A DNA stretch of 35,928 nt from Nocardia uniformis NBRC 13702 (GTDB lineage Bacteria; Actinomycetota; Actinomycetes; Mycobacteriales; Mycobacteriaceae), in the NCBI RefSeq assembly GCF_001613345.1, contig NZ_BDCE01000031.1, positions 1 to 35,928 on the forward strand, given 5' to 3'. Made by a program: the position numbers and the translations under genes. The notes beneath the pieces are model-generated. The model was not told the origin of the DNA. It saw only the letters and a list, made by a program, of their open reading frames with translations, and searched no databases. Below, piece after piece: positions 1 to 8,679 of the stretch; the stretch's first letter is position 1, and the number at the start of each line of letters is the position of its first letter.

Positions 1-100
1 TGCCGGGATGACGGGGGCACGCCACCACTCCGAATACCGAGAACACGCCACCACTCCGGATAACGGGGGCGCGCCCAGCATTCCGGGACGTGCCGACCTC
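1..100. repeat. Edge-truncated palindromic repeat with short tandem tail
   Basis: The first 17 bases match the end of the right arm of the palindromic element found throughout this window (compare 27428-27508). The rest of the element lies outside the window. It is followed by two copies of ACGCCACCACTCCG at 19-32 and 45-58 (period 26), then degenerate related sequence. It sits 3' of the lipase gene on the minus strand, like the other copies. Confidence 0.7.
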
Positions 101-117
101 ACGCGTTCACTCGGTAG

Positions 118-1509
118 TCACCACGATGGAGTCGAGGAGGCGGTTGATGTGCTGGACGATACGGAGTCTTCGCTAGGCGAAGGCAATTCCGGCACCGGCG
201 ACAGGGTTCGCGCGTCCGGTTGGAACGGCCTGCTGGTGAGCGCCTTGACCAGCACTCCCGCCAGGCTCAGGTACCCGGTCAGGGCGCGACGCGACAGTGC
301 CACCGACAGCACGGTTTTCGTAATGCCCGACGGTAGGGGCCGCTGGGCGAAGCGGTCGGCCAGCCAGTTCTCCAGCAGCGGCGCGGCCAGTAGGCCGAGG
401 GTGACGTGGCCGCCGATCAGGTCGCGGATATAGCGGACGTGGGTTCCGGCAATGCGGTAGCGGTGCACCAGCTGGTCGACATTGCCGACGGGAATGATCA
501 GATCGTGTACGCCCTGGACGGACAGGACCGGAAAGTTCGGTGGATGCTCCCCGGGCTGAATATCGGTGAGTACCGCGCGGATATGCGGCAGGGTGCGGAA
601 GGCGGCGAGGGCTCCGCCCTCGAGGTCGTCGAGGCGAGATCGACTGCCGCGCAGGACCGTGGGGATGGTCGTGCTGGTGTCGGCGTGGTCCAGCAGTCGC
701 AGTGATGCGGCGTCGAGGTGCTCGGGCAGGCTGCGCTCGAGATCCGGGTAGGCGCGGCGCAGACCCGCCAGACACAGCGTCGCCAACCCGCCGAAGCGGG
801 AACCATTGAGCCGGAAGAAGGTCGATTCCAGATCACCGACCGGCGAACCCGCGGCGGCGGCGAGAATGTGGAGCTCGGGCGCGTAGGCGGCGGCGGTTTC
901 GGCCGCCCACACTGTCGCCAGGCCACCACCGGAGTAGCCCCACAGCGCCACCGGGGTATCGGCTGGTCGGCCGAGGAAACTCAAGGTGGCGCGCAGCCCG
1001 TCGAGGGCGCGGTAGCCGGGTTCGCGCGGTGTGCCGAATCGGCCCGCGGTGCCGATGTGATCGGGGACCGAGACCGCCCAGCCACGCGTGAGCGCGTGCG
1101 CCACCAGCAGCAGCTCGAATTGCGGGATCGCGCCCAGTGCCCGCGCACCACGCCGAAACGCATAGGAGGGCAGGCAGGTCGAGGCGACGGCGTCGATGGC
1201 GCACTGGTACGACACCACCGGTCGCGGCTCGGTGGGATCCGCACCCCATGGCAGCAGCAGCGTCGTGACCGTGGCCTCCGGGTCGCCGTTCAGGTCGGTG
1301 CTGCGAAACAGCAACTGCCGAGCGACGATTCGCTGCGGAATCATCCCGAGTAGGGCCAGTTCCACCGGCCGCGTCCGCAGTATCGCGCCGGGCTTGCGGC
1401 GGCGCAGCCCCGGCGGTGGCGTGTAGAACGCATCCTCCTCGGGCAGTAGCGGTTCCGATGGTTCGATCTCGGTGACCGAAGGCAGTTCACCGATGGTGTG
1501 CACACTCAT
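118..1509 (-). CDS. Secretory-lipase-family (LIP) alpha/beta hydrolase
   Basis: The 463-residue protein resembles the actinobacterial/fungal LIP family of triacylglycerol lipases. It carries the nucleophile elbow GYSGGG with Ser193, and later the acid/His part of the fold (GVHDLIIP, GGHVTLG). Unlike most family members it has no obvious N-terminal signal peptide or lipobox: the first 40 residues are acidic then basic, and hydrophilic. It may therefore be cytoplasmic or exported in another way. The C-terminus is a Ser/Thr-rich tail. The gene starts 22 bp after the stop of the LuxR-type regulator on the same strand, so the two probably form one operon. Its closeness to a beta-lactone cluster is notable because beta-lactones acylate the active serine of lipases. 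That link is inference. Confidence 0.85.
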   Translation of the reverse strand: MSVHTIGELPSVTEIEPSEPLLPEEDAFYTPPPGLRRRKPGAILRTRPVELALLGMIPQRIVARQLLFRSTDLNGDPEATVTTLLLPWGADPTEPRPVVSYQCAIDAVASTCLPSYAFRRGARALGAIPQFELLLVAHALTRGWAVSVPDHIGTAGRFGTPREPGYRALDGLRATLSFLGRPADTPVALWGYSGGGLATVWAAETAAAYAPELHILAAAAGSPVGDLESTFFRLNGSRFGGLATLCLAGLRRAYPDLERSLPEHLDAASLRLLDHADTSTTIPTVLRGSRSRLDDLEGGALAAFRTLPHIRAVLTDIQPGEHPPNFPVLSVQGVHDLIIPVGNVDQLVHRYRIAGTHVRYIRDLIGGHVTLGLLAAPLLENWLADRFAQRPLPSGITKTVLSVALSRRALTGYLSLAGVLVKALTSRPFQPDARTLSPVPELPSPSEDSVSSSTSTASSTPSW

Positions 1510-1531
1510 GCCAACCCCTTTCGAACAGCTG

Positions 1532-4387
1532 TTATCCGACCGCGGATCGCGTGGACTCCAGGTACGCGGCCAGCACGAAGCGCAATTCGCCGCGCCGTGC
1601 GACCGAGAGCTTCCGGTACACCTTGGTGAGGTGTTGCTCCACCGTGCTGGTGGTGATGTCGAGCGCCGCCGCGATATCGCGATTGCGTTGGCCGACGGCG
1701 GCCAGCTCCGCCACCCGACGCTCGGCCGGGCTCAATGTCTCGAATATGTTGGGGGTCACCGGCACACGTGGCAGTGGGACCGTCGCGGCCTGGGATCGGC
1801 CGCCGCGCAATCGCCGCAGCAGCAACTCGGCACCGGCGAGTTCCGCGAGTCGGATCGCTTCCCGCAGCAGTGGCCGCGCCCGATCCGCGTCACCGATCGA
1901 ACGGTAGGCACGCCCCAAATCCCCCAGTGCCGCCGCCAGTTCCAGCTCGTCGTCTCCCGCCCGTGCTGTCGCGACCGCACGTCGCAACAGGCTCACCCGC
2001 CGGTGCGGATCACTGGTCGCCGCCAAGAGCCGCAGTGACACTCCGCCGCTGCGATGGCCATTCGCGCCGCCGATCGAGTCCAGGTGCATGCTGGCGAATG
2101 CCCGCGCCTCCCGTGGCCGCCCGGCGGCAAGGTAGGCGGCGGCCACATCATTGCGCCACGGCGTCAACCAGGCGAAGTCCAGCCGCCACTGGCGCATGAG
2201 ATTTCCGCACTGCCGAAAGTGCCGCAGCGCCTCCTCCGGTCGGTCGGTCGCCAGGCAGTGCTCACCGCACGCGGTCAAATAGGCGAGCGCGAACCGAGAT
2301 TCGAACATGGCCCGCGGCACCGGCCGCCGCAGCTGCGCGGCCGCCTCGGAGTGCTTGCCCTGCGCGGTGAGCGCCCGCACCAGAACCCCGATCGGCCGCC
2401 CCGACCACACCCCGAGGTGCTCGGCGGGTACGAGGTTGAGGGCACGTACCGCATTCTCGGCGGCATCGGCCAAATTTCCCTTCCGCAGCAGGATTTCCGC
2501 GCGCACGGCCGCGAAGATGGACTGCCAGGTGGGCGCATGTCGTGCCGCCGCCTCCGCCAGCAGGGAGGCGCACCAGGCATCGGCGAGATCGAGCCGATCG
2601 GCGTGGATCAGGCAGTCGATGGCGGCTACCAGAGGTTCCACCGCGCCGAGCGTCAGCCGATGACCGGACAGCAGGCGCTGCGCGGCGGTGGCGATCTCGG
2701 TGGGCGGCCGCCGAGCCGACAGGGCGGTGAGCAACTCGCTCGCTTGCCGATATGGCGAGCCCCACTCCACCGGCGCGTATTCACCACCACCGGTCCCGGC
2801 AGACAACCGCTCGTGGGGTTGCGCCGGAACGAGTCGGCCACCATGAGACATCTCGGAGAGAGACCACGAATCAGGCGCCACCGGCTGGTATTCGGCGTCA
2901 TAGGACCGATCGGCGAGTAGACGAGAGTCGCGTTCCGCCGATTCGTTCACGCCGCCGCAGGTCCCGCCGTTGTGTTCACCGAGGGTCGACGGCAAGTCTC
3001 GGTCCACCGGTGGGTATCCGCCGGTGCGGGGACTGTCGGCGAGCAGGCTCTGATGGCGCTCCACGTGGGTCGGATGTGTGTATTGCAGCCAGGCGCATAG
3101 GAAGTCGATGCGCGGACCGGCGGGGGTGGCGCTGCGTTCCAGGCGGGTCAGCGCGCGATCGGCATGTTGTGCGCAGCCGTGCCACAGCAGGTAGAGCACC
3201 GCTGCCGGAATGTCCGGGTGCGGGATCAAACCGGCATTGACGGCAGCCCGTAGTCGGCCGAAATTCCTGGTGCGACCCGACGGATTGACTCGCCACTCGA
3301 TCGAGACGAGGCGGGTCGCGATAGCGGCACGCTCCCGGGCCCGCGAGCTGGTTCGGTATGCCAGGTCCAGATACTTCGCCGCCCAGGTGAGCTGATCCTC
3401 CCCCACCGCATCATCGGCGGCGGCGATCAGCACGTTCGCCGCCCAGGTGGCCCGGGAATCACCGGTGGCGACCAGGTGCGTAGCGACCACGGTGGGCGGA
3501 AAACCATTGCTGTACAGCACTCTCGCCGCGCGACCGTGCAGCTCGCGCCGCTCCTCGGCGGGCAGGTCGCGCAGGATCCTCGCCGCGATCGCGGGGTCGG
3601 TACACCGCTCTCCGTCGAACAATCCGGTTGTCGCCAATTCAGCCAGGACACCGGGTATTTCGGCGGCCTTCGGCCCGACCGGGGCCTGAACGCCACCGAG
3701 TCCGGCCACTGTGAGCGGCTTCACCACGCGCCCGGCCGCTTTCAGGCCGACCAGAGCCGCCGCACGCCCGGCCGCCGCTACTGTGAGCGGACTCCCCGGC
3801 AGCCCTGCTGCCGCTGAGCCGAGAGAAGCTGTCACACGCCCGGTTACCCCGGCATCGCGGCGCGTGTCCGGCTTCCCTGCCTCCCCTGGTTCGAGTGGCC
3901 CCTCCGCGCGCCCGGGTATCCCATTATCGAGCGAACTCGCCGGAAGCCCGGTTGCCGCGGAGCCGAAAGAGGCCGTCACACGCCCGGTTACCCCGGCATC
4001 GCGGCGCGTGTCCGGCTTCCCGGCCCCCGCCGAGCCGGACGACCCCGCAAGCCCGGGTCCCCCGGCCTCGACCGAACTCGCCACGGACCCGGTTGCCTCC
4101 ACCAGGCGCGAAGCCGCCTCCTGCTCGGCTCCGCTCACCTCCAGCGGAGCTACAACAGGCTCGGCGACCTCAGCGTCGAGCACTGCGGCCACCCGACCGG
4201 CGGTAGCGGCGGGGCCCAGCACCGCCACCGCGCGGACGATCCGCACTCGCGTCGGGTCCGCGTCGCGCAGGAGTTCCGCGACGGCGCGTTCCTCGTCGTC
4301 CGTTTCCCGGGATCGCGTGTCACCCACCCCACGCGATCCCTCGACGACGACCATGTGTTTTCGGTCCAGAGCGATCGACCGCTGCAT
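1532..4387 (-). CDS. LuxR-type regulator (LAL-like) lacking its ATPase domain
   Basis: The 951-residue protein ends in a LuxR/FixJ helix-turn-helix (about 885-945: SPAERRVAELA, then TTSTVEQHLTKVYRKL), preceded by helical TPR-like repeats, as in large ATP-binding LuxR (LAL) regulators. The AAA/STAND ATPase of about 350 residues is absent. Residues 13-24 read VVVEGSRGVGDT, like a Walker A motif with its lysine replaced by Asp, and run almost directly into the post-ATPase region (RDADPTRVRIVRAVAVLG). Residues about 82-244 are an Ala/Gly/Pro/Ser-rich insertion that splits that region and holds a 48-residue-period duplication. A second low-complexity insert (about 430-545) repeats a Y-x-PV motif three times. 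The ATG follows AAGGG by 8 nt. It probably controls the adjacent lipase and perhaps the nlt genes. The DNA-binding call is firm; the signal is unknown. Confidence 0.82.
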   Translation of the reverse strand: MQRSIALDRKHMVVVEGSRGVGDTRSRETDDEERAVAELLRDADPTRVRIVRAVAVLGPAATAGRVAAVLDAEVAEPVVAPLEVSGAEQEAASRLVEATGSVASSVEAGGPGLAGSSGSAGAGKPDTRRDAGVTGRVTASFGSAATGLPASSLDNGIPGRAEGPLEPGEAGKPDTRRDAGVTGRVTASLGSAAAGLPGSPLTVAAAGRAAALVGLKAAGRVVKPLTVAGLGGVQAPVGPKAAEIPGVLAELATTGLFDGERCTDPAIAARILRDLPAEERRELHGRAARVLYSNGFPPTVVATHLVATGDSRATWAANVLIAAADDAVGEDQLTWAAKYLDLAYRTSSRARERAAIATRLVSIEWRVNPSGRTRNFGRLRAAVNAGLIPHPDIPAAVLYLLWHGCAQHADRALTRLERSATPAGPRIDFLCAWLQYTHPTHVERHQSLLADSPRTGGYPPVDRDLPSTLGEHNGGTCGGVNESAERDSRLLADRSYDAEYQPVAPDSWSLSEMSHGGRLVPAQPHERLSAGTGGGEYAPVEWGSPYRQASELLTALSARRPPTEIATAAQRLLSGHRLTLGAVEPLVAAIDCLIHADRLDLADAWCASLLAEAAARHAPTWQSIFAAVRAEILLRKGNLADAAENAVRALNLVPAEHLGVWSGRPIGVLVRALTAQGKHSEAAAQLRRPVPRAMFESRFALAYLTACGEHCLATDRPEEALRHFRQCGNLMRQWRLDFAWLTPWRNDVAAAYLAAGRPREARAFASMHLDSIGGANGHRSGGVSLRLLAATSDPHRRVSLLRRAVATARAGDDELELAAALGDLGRAYRSIGDADRARPLLREAIRLAELAGAELLLRRLRGGRSQAATVPLPRVPVTPNIFETLSPAERRVAELAAVGQRNRDIAAALDITTSTVEQHLTKVYRKLSVARRGELRFVLAAYLESTRSAVG
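3797..4021. repeat. In-frame 81-bp direct duplication within the LuxR-type gene
   Basis: Two near-identical stretches, 3797-3877 and 3941-4021, are offset by 144 bp (48 codons). They encode GKPDTRRDAGVTGRVTAS followed by closely related sequence at residues 123-149 and 171-197. The offset keeps the frame, so the low-complexity insert appears to have grown by duplication without disrupting the gene. Confidence 0.85.
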
Positions 4388-4515
4388 ACTCCGGTCCCTT
4401 CATCGAACGGATGGGCCCGACTGAGGGATGGCACGGCGAACTGGTGTGCGCGAGCGGCATCGTTGCAGCGGTGGCCGCCATCGGCGACCGGAATCAGCCG
4501 GGTTGCTGAATCAGG

Positions 4516-5457
4516 TTACCCCCCAGTGTGATTGGTGCGCAGCTCGGCGACGGAGCCCGAGGTGGCGAGTGGCAGGGGGTGGTAGGCGAGGCAAGCTGCG
4601 GTGCTGTCGTCGGCGGCGAGGAAGATCACCGCACCGGCCGCGTCGAGCAAGCCCTCGGCGGCGGCACTCGCGTAGGCGTGGATCGGAGCCGCGCTGTAGG
4701 GATCGCCCACCGCCGGGTGCACCCCGGCAATGGCTGTCGATGGCATACCCAGCCGGTAGGCCAGCCGCTCCCGGAATCCGGGTACCGGTGCGGGGGCCAG
4801 TAATACGGCCTTGCCGGTGGCGAAGTCACCCGGGTCGATACCCTCGTCCGCGAGGCAGGCGCGCACCACCTGCTCGGCCGCGTCGAGCGGATCGCCGGTG
4901 CCGCCGCGCAGTGTGAGTGCGTTGCGTCCGTCGCTGCCCGCCGCATCCAGATCCACCCACGCGGTGGGCCGTGCGGCATCGCCGATCTCGGTGGTGTGCG
5001 GGGTGCCGAATCCGCCCGCGTCACGCGATGATCGCAGCAGGATGGCCGCGCCACTGACGCTGTAGGGGAAGTCCTCGCGTTCGCGTTCGGTGGACGGGTG
5101 GGTGTCGCCCGCGACCACCAGCGCGTATTCCACCTCGCCGGGTGCCAGGAAGCATTGCGCGGCCATGAGGGCGTGCACCACCCCGGTGGCACCGTTCATG
5201 AGATCGAAGGAGAAGGCGGGCAGCTGCCCGGTCGAGTACTCCAGGCCGACCTCCAGGCGCTTCTGAATCAGCGCCGCGACAGCGGGTTCGGAGATATTGC
5301 TGTCCCGGAAGACGCCCGCATTGATCACCAGGCCGATCCGGTCGGATGACACCCCGGCCCGGGCCAGACAGGAGCGCCCCGCGCGGTTGGCCAGTTCGAA
5401 GAAGCTGCCGGTGTCGGCGTCGGTACAGACGGCCGCGGAAACGATTGCGCTGCTCAT
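4516..5457 (-). CDS. nltB: NltB-type non-catalytic KAS III subunit
   Basis: The 313-residue protein has the thiolase fold of beta-ketoacyl-ACP synthase III but lacks the Cys-His-Asn triad. The block FDLMNGATG aligns with FDLSNACAG of the neighbouring NltA, putting Ala90 where the catalytic Cys should be. The His and Asn blocks are also changed (APAPVPGF; GDPYSAAP). This matches the small LstB subunit of the lipstatin LstAB heterodimer, which lacks the triad and contributes a catalytic Glu. Glu57 (ISEPAV) is a candidate here by inference. The ATG at 5457 is chosen because the family sequence begins there and it lies 4 bp after the nltA stop. The frame stays open to 5631, but that extension would overlap nltA. 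Expected role: partner in condensing two fatty acyl thioesters for nocardiolactone. The name follows the A/B convention of these systems. Confidence 0.85.
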   Translation of the reverse strand: MSSAIVSAAVCTDADTGSFFELANRAGRSCLARAGVSSDRIGLVINAGVFRDSNISEPAVAALIQKRLEVGLEYSTGQLPAFSFDLMNGATGVVHALMAAQCFLAPGEVEYALVVAGDTHPSTEREREDFPYSVSGAAILLRSSRDAGGFGTPHTTEIGDAARPTAWVDLDAAGSDGRNALTLRGGTGDPLDAAEQVVRACLADEGIDPGDFATGKAVLLAPAPVPGFRERLAYRLGMPSTAIAGVHPAVGDPYSAAPIHAYASAAAEGLLDAAGAVIFLAADDSTAACLAYHPLPLATSGSVAELRTNHTGG

Positions 5458-5461
5458 ACTC

Positions 5462-6508
5462 TCAAGCCTCCAATCGGGAGATGGTCGCGGCCAGATGTCC
5501 GGAGACGACGCCCGATGCCTCCGGAACCAGCAACACCTTGGACCCCTTCGGAATCCGTTGCCCGGCGAGATGTTCGTGCAGCACCAGGAAGTGCGAGGTG
5601 GAGGCGGTATTGCCGAAATCTTCATAGACATTGAGCGTTTGCGGCATCGGGGTGTCGAAGTGCCGCTCGGTGAGCGCGCTGATGTACTCGATGGCCGGAC
5701 CGCTGAACTGGTGGTGCACCCAGTAGTCGTATTTCTCGCTCTCCCAGGTGCGTCCGGTCTCCTTCATGAAATCGTCCATCCGGCTGATGCCCTGGAGGAA
5801 GCGCGCTTCACTGGCCAGTGCCCGGTTATCGGTGTACATGGCAATGCCGCTGGTCTTATTACTCGGCATGCCGATGCAGTGTTCCGCGCCCGCCGAGGTC
5901 GTCATGAGCTCGATGTAGTGGATCTCGTCGTTATCGTCGCCGCGGTCGTCGACCACGACGGCAACCGCCGCGTCCCCCACCGTGAGCACCGCGAACTGCG
6001 GGTCGTAGGGCTGGTTGATCTCCCGGGCAGCGGTTTCCGCACCGGGGGTGATCATCTCGCCGCTGACCACCAGGCCATTGCGCACCACCCCGGCCTTGAT
6101 CATGCGATCGAGCAGCATGACGCCGGTGATCATGCCCGCGCAGGCATTGGACAGATCGAAGTGCAGCGCATTGGTCGCACCGATGGCATTGCGCAGCATG
6201 AGCGCGAAAGACGGTGCGTAGCAGAAGTATTCCGGGCCACGAAAGCGGGTGATGGAAACCGAGATGATGACGTCGATATCGGTGACCGCATAGTCGGAAT
6301 GCGCCAGGCAGTCGTCGATCGCCCGCAGTGCCAGCTCGAACGAGGATTCGTAATCGTCCGGGTCGGTATTGTGTACGCGACGGTTCTTGATCCCGGTAAT
6401 GCGCTCCAGGTCCAACGCCCGGGGAACCGACAGACTGGCAATGACATCCTCGGTGGAACGGATGGTGCTCGGTGTGTAGGCACCAATCGATTCGAAGCGG
6501 GTACGCAT
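5462..6508 (-). CDS. nltA: NltA-type catalytic KAS III (OleA-like) subunit
   Basis: The 348-residue KAS III/OleA-like enzyme has a complete triad: Cys123 in SNACAG, His265 or His266 in WVHHQ, and Asn300 in FGNTAS. OleA and LstA enzymes carry out a non-decarboxylative Claisen condensation of two long-chain acyl-CoAs to an alpha-alkyl-beta-ketoacid, which fits the downstream enzymes NltD and NltC. The start ATG at 6508 has an AGGGGG ribosome-binding site a few bases upstream. The gene is first in a minus-strand pair with nltB (4-bp gap), which suggests equal expression of two subunits. It is divergent from nltC across a 496-bp intergenic region. Family assignment is firm; the exact chain lengths cannot be read from sequence. 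Confidence 0.9.
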   Translation of the reverse strand: MRTRFESIGAYTPSTIRSTEDVIASLSVPRALDLERITGIKNRRVHNTDPDDYESSFELALRAIDDCLAHSDYAVTDIDVIISVSITRFRGPEYFCYAPSFALMLRNAIGATNALHFDLSNACAGMITGVMLLDRMIKAGVVRNGLVVSGEMITPGAETAAREINQPYDPQFAVLTVGDAAVAVVVDDRGDDNDEIHYIELMTTSAGAEHCIGMPSNKTSGIAMYTDNRALASEARFLQGISRMDDFMKETGRTWESEKYDYWVHHQFSGPAIEYISALTERHFDTPMPQTLNVYEDFGNTASTSHFLVLHEHLAGQRIPKGSKVLLVPEASGVVSGHLAATISRLEA

Positions 6509-7004
6509 AGCCCCCTACTCTCTGGAGTATTGTGCGAGTTCGGTCGAATTCTGGTGCGGCGATTCGCATTCGGATCGGTATATCCGAAGCCGCCGTCGTT
6601 ACCCAGTAGCCCCTGTGCCGATCCGAAGGTACCAGTACCCAGCGGTAACTCCAGGTCACATCGGCACCGTCGATCACAGTGGTAACACGGGTGTTCAACT
6701 TCGGCTTCGACAGAATGGCAAGGTAGACAGCGGTATTGACAACCTCGATCGAATTCACCCCTAGGGGGTTCACTAGGGGGTTCGGGAGAACCTGTTGCGG
6801 TACCGCTGGACACACCAAATACATTGTGCGACAACAGATCGACTACTCGCTCGCGGTAGCGGACTCGTACAGTGTGCGGTAACCTCGCCCTACTGCTCGT
6901 CGTATTCAGCGACGAATTCAGGGGGCAGTAGCAATTTCCGAATCCACCATTTCCGCGCTCGCGGTTCGTATTCGCCGTGTGCGCGAATTCCGCGAGGTGA
7001 TGCC
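6509..7004. promoter_or_regulatory. Divergent nltA / nltC control region
   Basis: These 496 bp hold no convincing gene and must contain the promoters of both arms of the nlt cluster. A consensus-like TTGACA at 6736-6741 lies upstream of the CTAGGGGG repeats, but the spacing (19-20) is long. GGTAAC words recur on both strands (for example near 6598, 6642, 6682 and 6886). No promoter can be assigned with confidence. Confidence 0.6.
6761..6784. promoter_or_regulatory. 12-bp direct repeat, possible operator
   Basis: CTAGGGGGTTCA is followed immediately by CTAGGGGGTTCG (6761-6772 and 6773-6784). The first copy also sits in a short palindrome (ACCCCTAGGGG). The head-to-tail arrangement in the nltA-nltC intergenic region suggests a binding site for a regulator, possibly the nearby LuxR-type protein. 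The binding partner is inference. Confidence 0.5.
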
Positions 7005-8669
7005 ATGACCGCCGCGACCTACTGGCGCGCGCTGGACCGATTCCGCGACATTGTCACCGCCCACCCCGATCGGGAGGCCGTAATATACGCGGCCGGCCGG
7101 ACCGCCACGGGTCTGCCGGCGTATCAGCAGCTCACCTATACCGAGCTCGACGACTGGTCCAACGCCATTGCCGAGAACCTCACCGCCGCCGGAGTTACCC
7201 CCGGTATGCGCACCATCGTGCTGGTGCGGCCGGGACCCGAGCTCTACGCCGTGCTGTACGGGCTGTTCAAAATCGGTTCGGTGCCGGTGATCATCGATCC
7301 CGGCATGGGGCTTTTCAAGATGATGCGCTGCCTGCAGGCCGCCGATGCCGAGGCGTTCGTGGGCGTACCCGAGGCGCAGGCGGTGCGAATCTTCTTTCGC
7401 GCCTACTTCCGCAGGGTGCGGGTGGCGGTGACGGTGGGCCGTGGCTTCTGGCGCGGCCCCACCCTGGACAGCTGGGGACGCAAACCCACTGCGCCGCTGC
7501 CGGTTCGGGAGCCGGCGCCGGATTCCGATCCGCTGCTCATCGCCTATACCACCGGCAGTACCGGACCAGCCAAGGCAGTGGTGCTCACGCACGGCAATCT
7601 CAGCGCCATGATCGACCAGGTGGACGCGGCACGCGAACATGTGGCTCCGGGCACCTCGCTCATTACCGCACCGGTGGCGGGAATTCTCGAACTGCTGCTC
7701 GGATCCCGCTGTGTACTACCGCCTCTGATTCCATCCGAGGTCGGCGCGACCGATCCGGCGCAGGTGGTGGACGCAGTGCGGCGGTTCGAGGTCAAGACCA
7801 TGTTCGCCTCACCGGCGGTGCTGATTCCGCTGCTGCGCCATATCGAGCAGAACAGTGTCGCCCTGCCCACCCTGGAGAGCATCTACTCCGGTGGTGCGCC
7901 GGTACCGGACTGGTGCATAGCCGGGCTGCGCGAGGTGCTGCCCGAGCAGGCCCGGGTGTACTCCGGCTACGGGGCCACCGAGGCGCTGCCGATGGCCACC
8001 ATCGAATCGCGGGAACTACTCGGCGATCTCGTGGAGCGGGCTCATCGCGGCGAGGGCGTATGCGTGGGCAAGCCCGCACTGCGGGTGCGGGCGCGCATTG
8101 TCGCCATCACCGACGATCCGCTGCCGACCTGGCTCGATGTGGACGAGCGGGCGGAGGAATTGGCGGTCTCTCGATGGATCGGCGAACTGGTGGTGACGGG
8201 GCCGAATGTGAGCACGCGCTATCTGTGGCCCGAGGCCGCGAACGCCATCGGCAAGATCGCGGACGGGGAGACGGTATGGCATCGCACCGGCGATCTGGCG
8301 CGCATCGACGATGCGGGTCGGATCTGGTTCTGCGGGCGTAAGAGTCAACGCGTGGAGACCGCCGACGGACCCATGTTCACCGTACAGGTGGAGCAGGTGT
8401 TCAATGTCGTGCCCGGAGTGGCGCGCACAGCGCTGGTGGGCGTGGGCGAACGCGGTGCGCAGCGACCGGTGCTCTGTGTCGAACTCGAGGCCGGGGCCGA
8501 CCAGCAGGTGGTCGAGATCGGATTGCACAAGCGCCAAGCGGAATTCGAGGTCACCGGAAAGGTGACGGAGTTCCTGTTCCACCACCGCTTCCCGGTCGAT
8601 ATCCGGCACAACGCCAAGATCGGCCGCGAGAAACTAGCGGTCTGGGCGACTCGGCAGCTCAACTCCTAG
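7005..8669 (+). CDS. nltC: NltC beta-lactone synthetase (OleC-like, ANL superfamily)
   Basis: The 554-residue adenylate-forming enzyme shows the ANL motifs in order: P-loop YTTGSTGPAK (181-190), YGATEA, GELVVTGPN, TGDLARIDD with GRKSQRV, and a C-terminal block HNAKIGREK carrying the catalytic-lysine region. The segment IDPGMGLFKMMRCL (about 97-110) is typical of OleC-type beta-lactone synthetases and differs from ordinary acyl-CoA ligases. The enzyme should adenylate a beta-hydroxyacid and close it to the cis-beta-lactone, releasing AMP. Its partners NltA, NltB and NltD are adjacent, matching the published Nocardia nocardiolactone locus. ATG 7005 follows GAGGTGA; the frame is open further upstream to 6795 but without family similarity. 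The stop overlaps the ribosome-binding site of the next small ORF. Confidence 0.92.
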   Translation: MTAATYWRALDRFRDIVTAHPDREAVIYAAGRTATGLPAYQQLTYTELDDWSNAIAENLTAAGVTPGMRTIVLVRPGPELYAVLYGLFKIGSVPVIIDPGMGLFKMMRCLQAADAEAFVGVPEAQAVRIFFRAYFRRVRVAVTVGRGFWRGPTLDSWGRKPTAPLPVREPAPDSDPLLIAYTTGSTGPAKAVVLTHGNLSAMIDQVDAAREHVAPGTSLITAPVAGILELLLGSRCVLPPLIPSEVGATDPAQVVDAVRRFEVKTMFASPAVLIPLLRHIEQNSVALPTLESIYSGGAPVPDWCIAGLREVLPEQARVYSGYGATEALPMATIESRELLGDLVERAHRGEGVCVGKPALRVRARIVAITDDPLPTWLDVDERAEELAVSRWIGELVVTGPNVSTRYLWPEAANAIGKIADGETVWHRTGDLARIDDAGRIWFCGRKSQRVETADGPMFTVQVEQVFNVVPGVARTALVGVGERGAQRPVLCVELEAGADQQVVEIGLHKRQAEFEVTGKVTEFLFHHRFPVDIRHNAKIGREKLAVWATRQLNS

Positions 8670-8679
8670 GAGGCGCTCC

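Noticed and set aside
5297..6685. A 462-codon plus-strand frame across nltA and nltB
   Set aside because: It is antisense to two clearly recognised KAS III genes and has no recognisable domain.
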